64,000 nt of DNA from Micromonospora citrea (GTDB lineage: Bacteria; Actinomycetota; Actinomycetes; Mycobacteriales; Micromonosporaceae): NCBI RefSeq assembly GCF_900090315.1, contig NZ_FMHZ01000002.1:372001-436000 (forward strand). The letters run 5' to 3'. This document shows, in pieces, positions 24,380 through 33,538 of this stretch. The stretch's first letter is position 1, and every line of letters starts with the position of its first letter. Made by a program: the position numbers and the translations under genes. The notes under the pieces are model-generated. The model worked only from the letters and a program-made list of their open reading frames with translations, searched no databases and had not been told where the DNA came from.

Positions 24380-25120
24380 ATGACCAGACGCCTGCTGCTC
24401 TGCGCGGTGCTCCTGCTCACCGCCTGCGGTGACCGGCCGGCGCCCCGGCCGGCGACCGGCGCGCAGACCGTCATCGTCGAGGTCGACCGGCGCGACGGTC
24501 TCGCCGCCGGCGCCGGGCAGTGGGCCCTGCCGACGTTCACCCTCTACGGCGACGGCACCGCCGTGACCCGGGGAGAGGACCGTGGCGCGCTGCTGACGGG
24601 CCGACGCCGGACGCTCTCGGCGGCGCAGGTCGACGCGCTGTTCGAAAGGGCAGCCGAGGCGGGCCTCTTCGCCGACCGTGACCATCCCCGGCAGGCCACC
24701 GACCCGGCCGTGCTCACCGTGCGACTGACCACGACCGACGGCACGTACGCCACGACGGTGCGGCAGCCGTCGCCCGGCGAGACCGGCGACCGGGGCGACA
24801 CGATCGCGTTCGCCGACGCGGCGGCTGCCGCCGGCGTGGACGCCGGGGAGTACCTGCCGCAGCGGGCCGCCGTGCTGGTGGTGGCCGACGTCGACGACGA
24901 CTCCGACGTGCGGCCCTGGCCGCTGGGCGTGCCCCTGTCCGCGATGGACGGCGCACCCCGACGACCGTGCCACGTGGTCGACGGCGCGGCGCTGGCGGCA
25001 CTGCGGACCGGGGTCGGCTCGGCCGGTGGCGCGACCCGCTGGCAGGCCGGGACCCAGCGGGTACGCCTGGTGGTCCGGCCGCTGCTGCCACACGAGCGGA
25101 CCTGCGCGGACCTCGACTGA
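24380..25120 (+). CDS. Secreted lipoprotein of unknown function
   Basis: The 246-aa product begins MTRRLLLCAVLLLTACGDRP, a lipoprotein signal peptide with lipobox LTAC, so Cys16 is the predicted lipidated residue. The mature part contains ALPTFTLYGDGTAVT, TLSAAQVDALFERAAEAGLF and LTVRLTTTDGTYATTVRQP. This pattern recurs in actinobacterial lipoproteins of no known function. Start ATG 24380 follows GGGAG at about 13 bp; GTG 24377 is an alternative. It lies 74 bp behind the metalloprotease gene and may share its transcript. Confidence 0.8.
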   Translation: MTRRLLLCAVLLLTACGDRPAPRPATGAQTVIVEVDRRDGLAAGAGQWALPTFTLYGDGTAVTRGEDRGALLTGRRRTLSAAQVDALFERAAEAGLFADRDHPRQATDPAVLTVRLTTTDGTYATTVRQPSPGETGDRGDTIAFADAAAAAGVDAGEYLPQRAAVLVVADVDDDSDVRPWPLGVPLSAMDGAPRRPCHVVDGAALAALRTGVGSAGGATRWQAGTQRVRLVVRPLLPHERTCADLD

Positions 25121-25213
25121 GGGCGCGTGACCAGGTGGTGCTGGTGCGGGCGGCAGACGGTACCGCCACGTCGCATCGGTCGGCGACGACCGACCACAGG
25201 CGTACGCCGTTGA

Positions 25214-25414
25214 CGGCCGGTCCACACCAACAGCAGTGGTTCCGTCGGGACCGACCTGCCGCTGGCGCCGCTCGCCGCCGACGGTTCGTCCACCATCACC
25301 GACACGCCCCCGGTGGGCGGGCAGTACACGTACCACGTCCGGTTCGACGGCGACGTGACCTACGCGTACGCGTCCACCAGCCACGGCGTCTCCGTCCGGG
25401 GCGCGGGCGCCTGA
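25214..25414 (+). pseudogene. Fragment of an Ig-like/bacterial surface repeat protein
   Basis: After a stop at 25211, the frame reads LPLAPLAADGSSTITDTPP, then YTYHVRFDGDVTYAYAST and VSVRGAGA before TGA. This is the end of a repeat of the Ig-like type found in large actinobacterial surface proteins (pattern Y-x-Y-x-VxFxGDxxYxxA). There is no start codon or upstream module, so it is read as a relic. Confidence 0.4.
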
Positions 25415-25553
25415 GCGGGGCGTCCCGGTGGCGGCGGCGATGCCCGTCCCGGTCGCACCCGGGGCGGGCACCGTCGCGGCGGTGCGGCTCGCGGGGCCCG
25501 GGACGCCGCCCTGCCGCGACGATTACGGCTCTCGTCGCGGCCGTCGCGGGCGG

Positions 25554-26066
25554 TCAGTCGCCGAGGACCGTGCGGCGGGCGCCGGCGGGCCAGAGGACCG
25601 TCGTCGGGACGCCGTGGCGCCGCGCCCAGTCGACGGTCCGGTCCGTCGACGCCGCGTGGCAGCCGGGTTCGCCGTCCCACACCGCCACGAGCCGCTGCAC
25701 CCGGCGCACCAGTTCCCGGTTGGCGGCCACGTAGGCGGCGGTGCTCGAACGGTCGAAGCCGGTGTGCACGACCGCCGCCGCCCGGGCCAGCAGCTCGTCG
25801 AAGGCCGGCCGGTTCTCCTGGCCGATCGCGGCGGTCCGGTAGTCGCGGGCCGGCAGCACCACCTCGTACGTGCCGCCCATGTCCAGGATCGTGCGCACGA
25901 AGACCTGATCAGCGCCGGCCGCCAGGCAGGTGACGCCGTGCACCGGCCGGTCGCTGATCCGCCGCAACTCGACGCGGAGCGCCTCGGCGACGAGCACCTC
26001 GGTGTCGCGGGTGAGGTTGATGTGCCCGGTGATGCCGACGCGCACCGGTGCGGGATCAGCCGGCAT
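25554..26066 (-). CDS. SLOG-like Rossmann-fold protein, predicted nucleotide sensor
   Basis: The 170-aa product has a Rossmann-like start, VRVGITGHINLTRDTEVLV. It then shows GVTCLAAGADQVFVRTILDMG, a Gly-rich loop of the kind seen in SLOG/DprA/LOG nucleotide-binding domains, followed by YEVVLPARDYR and RLVAVWDGEP (family pattern: D-x-x-x-A-V-W-D-G) and VPTTVLWPAGARR. SLOG domains bind nucleotides or nucleotide-derived signals and recur in bacterial conflict systems (knowledge of the family, not of this protein). Its ATG at 26066 overlaps the end of the RCK-RyR gene by 11 bp, so the two are translationally coupled. Confidence 0.6.
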   Translation of the reverse strand: MPADPAPVRVGITGHINLTRDTEVLVAEALRVELRRISDRPVHGVTCLAAGADQVFVRTILDMGGTYEVVLPARDYRTAAIGQENRPAFDELLARAAAVVHTGFDRSSTAAYVAANRELVRRVQRLVAVWDGEPGCHAASTDRTVDWARRHGVPTTVLWPAGARRTVLGD

Positions 26067-27873
26067 CTCCTGGTCCTCTTCGTTGCGCGGGTACCGCGGG
26101 CGCCAGCCGGATCAGCTCGAAACCGCTGTCGGACAGCACGTCGGGCAGCGCCCGGATCTCCTCGCGGTTCTGCTCCTGGACGGCGGGGGGCAGCTCGTCC
26201 CACGGCCGCAGTGCGGGGTGGCGCCGCCGGGCGTCGTCGCGGGGCTCGCCATAGGTCCAGCCCTCCCCTCGCCGCTCCCGGCACCACCGTTCGTGCTCCA
26301 GGCGGGCGAGTTCCTCGATCCGGTCGTCGATGACCTGCCCGGCGGCGGAAGCGTAACCGGTGCCGCCGCGGCGGGGCGCCACGACGCACCCGAGACTCAA
26401 CAGCTTCGCGGCGATGTCCTGGACGTGGGCCCGGTTGGCCCGCCGCAGCGACTCCGGCAGCCGCGACCAGTCCACCATCGCGGGCGCGTCACCAGGGCGT
26501 ACCCCGGCGCAGAGCTGGGCCTGGAGGTAGCGCTCGTGGATCAGCCGGGCCAGCCGCTCGGTGAGGTCCTCGGCGATCAACCGGGCGTCGCACGCGCGGG
26601 TCAGCACCGGATAGAGGCGCAGCTTGCCGTGCACCTCGTCGAGCAGGTCGTGGCGGGAGTCGCCGTGGAAGGCGGCGGCGAGCGCCGCCTGTTGGTAGAC
26701 GGGCACGAAGACCGCGCTCTCGGCGCTCTGCCAGAGCGCGGGCGTGTCCAGCACGAACTGCAGGCCGCTGGTCTCCTCCGGCGCGCAGACGTAGATGCGG
26801 TCGTAGCGGTCGCGGTCGAGCTGGTCGAGCTCGACGAGGCCGTCGAGGTCCAGGTTGTACGCGGTGAGCTGGCAGTCGGTGGTCAGGAACGGGTAGCGGG
26901 AGGCGGCGACGGCGAGTTCGGTGGCCGCGTCCGGGGCCGCCAGGTCCACCTGCAGGGGTGGCACGACCTGGCCGGGAGGGGGGTCGGCCCGGCGCGCCCG
27001 CCAGTGTCGTGCGGTCTCCACCAGCAGGGCTCGGCGGAAGGCGCCGCTGCCGGCGATGAGGACCTTGGTGGGTTGGCCGGCCTCGTGTGGCAGCGGGTGG
27101 TGCCGGTGCAGGGCGCGGGCGGCGACGTCGTCGACGTGGAAGTAGTCCAACCGCAGCCGGCTGGATCCGGCGGCGCCGAGTCTTCGGGCCTGCAACGACA
27201 GGCACATCTCGGAGTCGTGGACCAGGACGTAGACCCGTGGCGGTTGCCGACGGTCCTGGACGAGGCGGCTGGCGGTGTTGGCGATCGCGTGGTTGCGGTC
27301 GTCGTCCTCGCTGCAGGCGTAGATGGTGTGGGCCCGGGACAGGCCGGCGCCGCGCAGCACCTGCGGGTTGGCCGGGTCGCCGATGACGCCGAGGTACCGG
27401 CGCAGGCGGTATTCCAGCGGCCCGAACGGCTCGGAGCGGACCACGACCACGCGTTCGCCGTCGGCGAAGAGCCGGTCGGCGAGCATGTGGGCGAACGGGG
27501 AGTCGCCGCAGACCAGGACGTGGCCGCGGGCGTGACGGGCCCGCAGGCGGCGGCTCTCGGCGGCGAGCAGTAGGCGGCTGGCCTCGGCCACGGCGAGGAG
27601 GGTGAACAGTGGGGCGGCGAACCGGGCGACCTGCAACTGCCACGGGTAGGGCCCGGCGTTCTGGAAGGGCTCGGCGCCGAAGACGAACAACTGCAGGTCG
27701 TAGTAGAGCACGTCGTACCGGTCGTGTGCGGTGTCCGGCCGGGCCTTGAGCAGACGGTCGAAGCCGATGTAGCCGAGGATGAAGGCGGCCAGCCCGATGA
27801 CTCCGAACACGGCTCGGAGCCACCATTCGACCAGGCGGCGCGGGGCGGCGACCGGGTCCGTCATGGGCCTCAT
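26056..27873 (-). CDS. Membrane protein with tandem TrkA-N/RCK and C-terminal RyR domains
   Basis: The 605-aa product has hydrophobic segments at about residues 17-37 and 82-104, with a loop between that lacks a TVGYG selectivity filter. A TrkA-N-like Rossmann domain begins HVLVCGDSPFAHMLADRLF (about 118-136), and a second starts TKVLIAGSGAFRRALLV near residue 289. The C-terminus has LARLEHERWCRERRGEGW and AVQEQNREEIRALPDVL, the pattern of an RyR domain (ryanodine-receptor repeat; EHxRWxxExxxxGW). It resembles a ligand-gated channel or a membrane sensor. A start at ATG 27864 is possible; neither start has a strong Shine-Dalgarno sequence. It lies 191 bp behind the NACHT gene and overlaps the SLOG-like gene. 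Confidence 0.75.
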   Translation of the reverse strand: MRPMTDPVAAPRRLVEWWLRAVFGVIGLAAFILGYIGFDRLLKARPDTAHDRYDVLYYDLQLFVFGAEPFQNAGPYPWQLQVARFAAPLFTLLAVAEASRLLLAAESRRLRARHARGHVLVCGDSPFAHMLADRLFADGERVVVVRSEPFGPLEYRLRRYLGVIGDPANPQVLRGAGLSRAHTIYACSEDDDRNHAIANTASRLVQDRRQPPRVYVLVHDSEMCLSLQARRLGAAGSSRLRLDYFHVDDVAARALHRHHPLPHEAGQPTKVLIAGSGAFRRALLVETARHWRARRADPPPGQVVPPLQVDLAAPDAATELAVAASRYPFLTTDCQLTAYNLDLDGLVELDQLDRDRYDRIYVCAPEETSGLQFVLDTPALWQSAESAVFVPVYQQAALAAAFHGDSRHDLLDEVHGKLRLYPVLTRACDARLIAEDLTERLARLIHERYLQAQLCAGVRPGDAPAMVDWSRLPESLRRANRAHVQDIAAKLLSLGCVVAPRRGGTGYASAAGQVIDDRIEELARLEHERWCRERRGEGWTYGEPRDDARRRHPALRPWDELPPAVQEQNREEIRALPDVLSDSGFELIRLAPAVPAQRRGPGDAG

Positions 27874-28064
27874 GGTATTTGACGAGGTCGATCGAGCCGG
27901 TGCTCGGCGCGTCCCGGGGGCCGGTGCGGGCGGGTCGCGGGCGGCGGGCAGGCGGCGGGCGGAGCCACGGTCGGCGTACCGTCCGGGTCGGCCTGCTCAG
28001 CGGCGGCGGTGCCGTGCGGGTCGCCGGCCGTGGGGCGCGCGGCGGTGGCGCCCCGGTGGCGCGG

Positions 28065-31000
28065 TCACGGGAAGTCGTCGGGTGTGGTGTCGGGCAGTGC
28101 GGCCAGCAGCTGCCCGGCCAGCCGCCGCACGGTGCCGTCGTCCTCCTGGCGGACGAGCCGCCCGAGCACGAGCCGGGTCTGGCTGTCCCTGCTGTAGTGG
28201 CGGGTCAGCCCGAGCAGCGCGGTCCGGCGGATCTCCCAGTCGTTGTCGTCGGCGAGCCGCAGCAGCAGTTCCTGTACCCCTACCCGGCCGGCCAGCGTGG
28301 CCCCGAGCTGTTCCACGGCGCGGCGCCGGACCTCGAGGTCCGGGTCGTCGCGGACCAGCCCCACCAGCAGCACCCGGACCTCCGGGTCGGCGCCGAAGTG
28401 CGCGCCGAGCGCGGCGGCGATGCGGGCGCGGATCGCCGGGTCCTGGTCGGCCAGGCGGCGCAGGAGCCGCAGTGTCACCGTCATGGATGCCGAGCCGCGT
28501 TCGGTGAGGCAGCACACGGCCGCGTCGAAGACGGCGGGGTCGGTGTCGGAGTCGACGCATTCCAGCAGCACGTCGGTCACCACGTCGGGGTCACCGTGCG
28601 CGCAGAGAGTCTGCACGGCGGCCAGTCGGATGCCGACGTAGCTGTCCCGGCGAGCCCGCCGGCACAGGGTTTCGGTCAGGGCGTCGGAGTCGCCGTGGCG
28701 GGCGAGGGCCTGGGCCGCCGCGCGCAGCACGTTCGGGTCGGGGTCGCGGCTGACCTGCTCGGCCAGGCACTCCAGCACCTCGGGGTCGGGTGGGTCGGTG
28801 AGGCGGGTGAGGCGGAGGGTGACCCGTAGCCGGACGATCGCGTCGCGTTCCTGGGAGGCACGGCTGATGAGCAGGTCACGGGTGGCGTGGCCGAGCAGCG
28901 GACGGCCGGTGAGCAGGTCGACGGCGGCGAGCCGGACGCTGGCGGTGGGGTCGCGGTCGGCCTTCTCCAGCAGCAGTTCTCCGGTGCGCAGGTCCGGGTA
29001 GGCCTCGGCCAGCGCGCGCACCGCGGCGAGGCGCACCGTCGCGTCGTCGTCGGTGCGGGCCGCGTGCGCCACCACGGCCCACGCGGTGTCGTCGGCGCGG
29101 TCGCGGTCGATGAGGGCGGTGACGGCGGCGGCACGCACGGCGGCGTCCTCGTCCTGCTCGATCTGGTCGATCAGGCGGGCTCGGCAGCGCCCTTCGGGGT
29201 CGGGTACGAGTGCCAGCCGCTGCACGGCGACCGCGCGCAGCCGCGCGGAGGCGTCGGAGCAGGCCAGTTTCAGCAGCAGTTCGGTGTCCTCCGGGCCGGG
29301 CCGCCCGGGCAGCAGCTCGGTCACCACGCAGCGCCGTACCTCGTCGGGGGCGTCGCCGGTGATCCGCTGCAGCGCGCGGGTGCGGGCGGTCTCGGCGTGC
29401 TGGGGCATGGCGAGCAGGCATTGCAGCGCGCATTTCACCACGCCCGCGTCGGTGTCGGTGGCCAGCAGGCGCTGCAGGGTGTCGGGCGCGTCCGGCAGCT
29501 CGGCGCAGCGGGTGGTGAGCACCGCGGCGGCGGCCCGTCGTACGGCGGCGGCGGGGTCGTCGGCGGCGTCGGCCAGCACCTGGCGGGCGTCCTCGGACAG
29601 CTCGGTCCGGCCGGCGAGGGACTGCACCGCCAGCGCGCGCACCGCGAGGTCGGATGAGCGGGAGAGGTCGCGCAGCACGTCGACGTGGTCGGGGTCGGTG
29701 CCGAAGTGCGCGACCAGGGCCCGTACGGCGGCCTGCCGCACGGCGGTGGAGACCTCGGCCCGCGCCTGGGCGAGCAGGAGGTCCCTGCAGCGGCGGCGGC
29801 TGCGGCCGGTGGTGTCGACCCTGCCGGCGGTCTCGGCCAGCCCCGCCACCAGGGTAAGGTGGGCCTGCCGTTCGCGGCCCTGCCCGAGTTCGTGGACCAG
29901 CAGCTCCTCCAGTTGTTCCTCCGCGGTGGAGAGCACCGCGGCGATGCGGGTGGCGAAGGTGGAGCCGGAGCGCCAGCTTGTCCGCACGCCGCGGCGGCGG
30001 TACCAGTGCAGGAAGGTCTCGCGGCCGGGCCAGCTCGGGCCGAGCGCCCGGATCGATGGCAGCAGCTCCTGCTCGGTGAGTTCCACCAGGTTGGGGTCGT
30101 CGGCGGAGATGCCGTGTTCGACCAGCCGCACGACCTGGCGCAGCACCGCGTCGCCGGCGCCGGCGAGCTCGGCGGGTTGCGGCGCCTCGGCCACGCACTG
30201 CGCGGCCAGCACCAGGTTCCACGGCGGGCCGGTCAGGTTCAGCGGCGGCCAGGGTTGGTTGGCCTCGGCGGCGAGCAGGGTGACCAGGTCGTTGGCGGTC
30301 TGGGCGGGCAGGGCGCTGGCGACCAGGCGGAGCACCTCCCGCCAGGACGGGTCGGCCCAGTGCTCCCGGAACAGCGCGCGCAGTTTGTCGAGGCCCCAGG
30401 CGTCCGGATCGTGCTCGAACCTGTCCACGATCTCCTCTGCGCAGAAGAACTCCAGGAACGTGCGGTGCACGAACCCGAACAGTCGCAGTCCGTACCTTTC
30501 CAGGATGAAGCTTCGCTGTCGCAATTTTTCGATCATCGAGTAGGCCATGGCGAGCGCCCGCTCGTTCTCGAAACCGTAGAACGCGACGAGGTGGTCCCGG
30601 AAGACGCGCGCCAGTTCGTCGGACTCGATGTAGTTGCCGGCCGGGCCGGACTCCCGGAACTGCATCCAGTACGCGAGGTGGCGCACCAGCCGGCGCTTCG
30701 CCTGCAGGTCCAGCAGCGGCACGTCGCCGTGGCTCTCCCGCAGCTGTTTGGTCACGTCCCACTCGGAGATCAGGACGTCGGTGACGTGCGCGTAGAGCCG
30801 GTGCCGGTTGCGGGGCAGCGGATGGCCGCGGCCGACGATCGCCATGAGCATCAGCAGCAGGGGGTTGCCGGCGATCTCGTGCATCGCTCGGGACCTGCGC
30901 ACCACGTCGAGGATCTGCCGCCGCTGCCGGTCGGCCTCGACCGCGGGTGTGGGCATCACGTAGCGGTACCAGTTGTCGAGGAACCGGGCGATGCGCTCGT

Positions 31001-32279
31001 CGTCGAGGTCCTCGAGGGTGAAGTGGTCGAAGCCGGCGTTGGCGAAGGTGTGCCGCAGGTATCCGGCGGCCCGGGAGGTGACCAGCGTCCGTACCCCCGG
31101 GTATTCGCTGGCGAACGTGGCGATCTGTGCGGCCACCTCCTCGCGTTGTGCGGGGTCGAACACCTCGTCCAGACCGTCGAACAGGAACAGCGCCTGGCCG
31201 CCCTGCCGTAGGTAGGCCTCCAGCAGACCCTGGTCGATTCCGGCCAGCCCCTGCTGGTGGCGGTGGCCCACGTAGTCGAGCAGGCCGTCGCATCGCCCGT
31301 CGCCGCAGTGCGCGGCGTAGGAACGCAGCTCGACCAGGACGGGCAGGTGTCGGTCCAGCGCGGCGAGCCGGGGCTCGACGCAGACCCCGGCCAGCGCCAG
31401 CGCGAGGTAACGGGCGGCCGCCGACTTGCCGGAGCCGGGGTCGCCGAGCAGCACGACGGCCCGCCTGGCGGGGTCGCACACCACGTCGAACAGGGCCAGC
31501 GCGTCCTTGGCCGCGTATTCCTCCCAGAGCCGCTCCACCTCCTCCGGGTCGACCACCCCGGGCAGCCCGCCGGCCTCGGCGTCGGTGGTGGAGCTGGCCC
31601 AGCGCCACCAGGCCAGTGGCATCTCGGGTCGGGTGTCCTCGTGCACGCGGGGCTCCACGAACATCTTCGGCAGCCCGACGGTGAGGTAGCCGATGGTGGG
31701 GCGCGGCGAGACCGCGTCCAGCGCGACGGCCTGGTATCTGAGCGCCAACTGTTTGTGGTATTGATTGCGTACGGCCTCCGGCAGGTGGGTGTCGGGGTCG
31801 GCGGGCTCGCGTGCCGGGGACCGGCCGCTGCGCACCTCGGCCAGCGCCATGGTCACCTTGGCGGAGAGGTCGTCCACGCCGGAGAAGAAGGCGCAGAGGT
31901 GGCGTTCCTTGAGTTCCCGGCGCAGCGCGAGGATCTGCTGCCAGTCGGCGTCCCGGTCGATCATGTCGACCGGCCAGGGGGTGTCCTCGGCGAGCAGGAA
32001 GATCAGGCACGGCTTTCCGGCCGCGAGTGCCTCGCGGTATTCCAGCTCGGTGATGGAGGATTCCTGGCCGGGCGGCCGGAACCCGTAGCGCCAGGCGAAC
32101 AGCCCCACGTAGAGGTCACAGCGGCGCACGTCGGCAAGGCAGCGTTCCAGCGGGGGCCGGATGTCGGCCCCGTACGCCTCCATGGCGACGTCCTCGATTT
32201 CCAGACGACGTGCCACGACGTGCACGGCAGCACGATATTCCAGCAGGTCCTTTTGCGTGGCCGAAATGTAGACCTTCAT
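28065..32279 (-). CDS. DUF4062-NACHT-HEAT repeat STAND ATPase
   Basis: The 1404-aa product starts MKVYISATQKDLLEYRAAVH, the DUF4062 domain (to about residue 110; YVGLFAWRYGF and SITELEYREA are typical). The NACHT module has Walker A GDPGSGKS (about 279-286), Walker B ALFLFDGLDEV (about 363-373) and the TSR sensor near 401. The second half (about 830-1404) is a long array of HEAT/armadillo-type repeats, each with a DxxAxVRxAAVxAL-like core. STAND ATPases of this layout act as ligand-triggered oligomerising switches and several bacterial NACHT proteins are antiphage. ATG 32279 follows GGAG. The operon continues with the RCK-RyR and SLOG-like genes. The repeat part would be the sensor and DUF4062 the effector or adaptor (inference). 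Confidence 0.88.
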   Translation of the reverse strand: MKVYISATQKDLLEYRAAVHVVARRLEIEDVAMEAYGADIRPPLERCLADVRRCDLYVGLFAWRYGFRPPGQESSITELEYREALAAGKPCLIFLLAEDTPWPVDMIDRDADWQQILALRRELKERHLCAFFSGVDDLSAKVTMALAEVRSGRSPAREPADPDTHLPEAVRNQYHKQLALRYQAVALDAVSPRPTIGYLTVGLPKMFVEPRVHEDTRPEMPLAWWRWASSTTDAEAGGLPGVVDPEEVERLWEEYAAKDALALFDVVCDPARRAVVLLGDPGSGKSAAARYLALALAGVCVEPRLAALDRHLPVLVELRSYAAHCGDGRCDGLLDYVGHRHQQGLAGIDQGLLEAYLRQGGQALFLFDGLDEVFDPAQREEVAAQIATFASEYPGVRTLVTSRAAGYLRHTFANAGFDHFTLEDLDDERIARFLDNWYRYVMPTPAVEADRQRRQILDVVRRSRAMHEIAGNPLLLMLMAIVGRGHPLPRNRHRLYAHVTDVLISEWDVTKQLRESHGDVPLLDLQAKRRLVRHLAYWMQFRESGPAGNYIESDELARVFRDHLVAFYGFENERALAMAYSMIEKLRQRSFILERYGLRLFGFVHRTFLEFFCAEEIVDRFEHDPDAWGLDKLRALFREHWADPSWREVLRLVASALPAQTANDLVTLLAAEANQPWPPLNLTGPPWNLVLAAQCVAEAPQPAELAGAGDAVLRQVVRLVEHGISADDPNLVELTEQELLPSIRALGPSWPGRETFLHWYRRRGVRTSWRSGSTFATRIAAVLSTAEEQLEELLVHELGQGRERQAHLTLVAGLAETAGRVDTTGRSRRRCRDLLLAQARAEVSTAVRQAAVRALVAHFGTDPDHVDVLRDLSRSSDLAVRALAVQSLAGRTELSEDARQVLADAADDPAAAVRRAAAAVLTTRCAELPDAPDTLQRLLATDTDAGVVKCALQCLLAMPQHAETARTRALQRITGDAPDEVRRCVVTELLPGRPGPEDTELLLKLACSDASARLRAVAVQRLALVPDPEGRCRARLIDQIEQDEDAAVRAAAVTALIDRDRADDTAWAVVAHAARTDDDATVRLAAVRALAEAYPDLRTGELLLEKADRDPTASVRLAAVDLLTGRPLLGHATRDLLISRASQERDAIVRLRVTLRLTRLTDPPDPEVLECLAEQVSRDPDPNVLRAAAQALARHGDSDALTETLCRRARRDSYVGIRLAAVQTLCAHGDPDVVTDVLLECVDSDTDPAVFDAAVCCLTERGSASMTVTLRLLRRLADQDPAIRARIAAALGAHFGADPEVRVLLVGLVRDDPDLEVRRRAVEQLGATLAGRVGVQELLLRLADDNDWEIRRTALLGLTRHYSRDSQTRLVLGRLVRQEDDGTVRRLAGQLLAALPDTTPDDFP

Positions 32280-32581
32280 GAACGGCAAACTCCAGGGGGT
32301 GACTGGCGACCGCACCAATGAAAATATCAGCCGCGGTCACATCTCCACTGGCCCGGGAACGCCCACGACCCCCGCCGTGCATGGGATTCCCGCGAACGGT
32401 GGGTTTATGATGTCCGCAGGACGGATAGGGATCCGGCCGGACCGAATCCTGTGCTCGCGAGGAGTGTGGATAATTCCGCACGGATCCGTGTCGGTGCGGG
32501 TCACGGCGGTGTACGTCAATCACCATGGGACCGCGTTCCGCGGGGCGACCGCGGACCGGTGCCGGCGATGCGGAGGAAGCC
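32280..32581. promoter_or_regulatory. Divergent control region with a 12-bp perfect palindrome
   Basis: This 302-bp interval separates the divergent NACHT and SCO2521-like genes and is less GC-rich than its surroundings (GAAAATATC near 32320, TTTATGATG near 32404). A -10-like GATAAT (32469-32474, plus strand) is followed 4 bp later by the perfect palindrome CACGGATCCGTG (32479-32490), placed where an operator would cover the transcription start. No clear -35 is seen. A shared regulator of the two divergent operons is possible. Confidence 0.4.
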
Positions 32582-33532
32582 ATGCTCACGGTGGGTGAGG
32601 TGCACACCAGCCTGCTGCAGCACAGCACGGCGCTGGCCCAGGAGCAGAGCGCCGAGGTGCTCAGCCTCGTGGAGGGCGAGGTCGTGCTGACCTCCCGGCG
32701 CCCTTCGCTCTACGCGGTGTCGCCCGACGTCCGCACCGGCGTGGACTGCTGGCTGCCCAGCGCCAGGAAGCGTCAGCTCCGTGGGGTGGGTGCGGTGGTC
32801 ACCCGGGCCATCGTCACCGGTGGCCGGATCGTGCAGGCGTCCTCGGTCATCCAGGTCGTCGCCGGGGAGCGGCGCCGGCCCTGGTCGCACTACCTGGCCA
32901 ACCCCGGCGTCCTCGAGACGGTCGGCAAGCTGGACGCCGCGGACCTCAGCGCGGGCTTCCTGCGCGGCAACAACGCGGACGTGCTGAACCTGGAGGCGAT
33001 CACCGGCCGGGTGCTCGACGGCGTGCAGATGTCCGACCTGCTGGACCGGCACCCGCCACTGCGTGCGGCGCGCACCCGGCTGCGCTGGACGGCGCAGGTG
33101 GACCCCCAGCGGGACGTCTCGGCGGTGGTCACGGTGGACTCCCCCACGCTGCGCACGGTCGAACTCGTGGTCGGCCCGCAGGACGTGCCGGCCGCCGTGG
33201 CCGGCCTCTGCGAGGACCTCGCGCTGCACGACTGGCTGCTGACCATGCTGTCGTCCCTGGTGGAGGCCGCGGTCACCCGGCCGGCCTCCGGGCAGGAGCA
33301 CATCGAGCGGCTGCGCCCGGTGCTGGAACACCTGCTGCACCTCTGGCTGCCCGGCGCCCGGGTCCACCCGCGGCTGCGGCCGGTCTGGGACCGTCTGGAG
33401 CAGGTGCCCGGGTTCAGCCGGCAGTGGAAGTCGTCGGTGAACTGGATCCGCGATCAGATCAGCGTGAACAACATGGCTCTGCTGCGCGACCTGGCCGACC
33501 GGGTGGCGGTCCGGCAGCCGTGCGGGCGCTGA
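32582..33532 (+). CDS. SCO2521-type conserved protein of unknown function
   Basis: The 316-aa product has no signal peptide or membrane segment. Distinctive stretches are MLTVGEVHTSLLQHSTALAQ, ARKRQLRGVGAVVTRAIVTG and PGFSRQWKSSVNWIRDQI. From memory it matches the SCO2521 family of Streptomyces, which travels with the SCO2522-SCO2525 families; I know of no described biochemistry. ATG 32582 follows GGAGGAAG. The gene converges on the SCO2522-like gene, with only 6 bp between the two stops. It diverges from the NACHT gene. Confidence 0.7.
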   Translation: MLTVGEVHTSLLQHSTALAQEQSAEVLSLVEGEVVLTSRRPSLYAVSPDVRTGVDCWLPSARKRQLRGVGAVVTRAIVTGGRIVQASSVIQVVAGERRRPWSHYLANPGVLETVGKLDAADLSAGFLRGNNADVLNLEAITGRVLDGVQMSDLLDRHPPLRAARTRLRWTAQVDPQRDVSAVVTVDSPTLRTVELVVGPQDVPAAVAGLCEDLALHDWLLTMLSSLVEAAVTRPASGQEHIERLRPVLEHLLHLWLPGARVHPRLRPVWDRLEQVPGFSRQWKSSVNWIRDQISVNNMALLRDLADRVAVRQPCGR

Positions 33533-33538
33533 GGGCGC

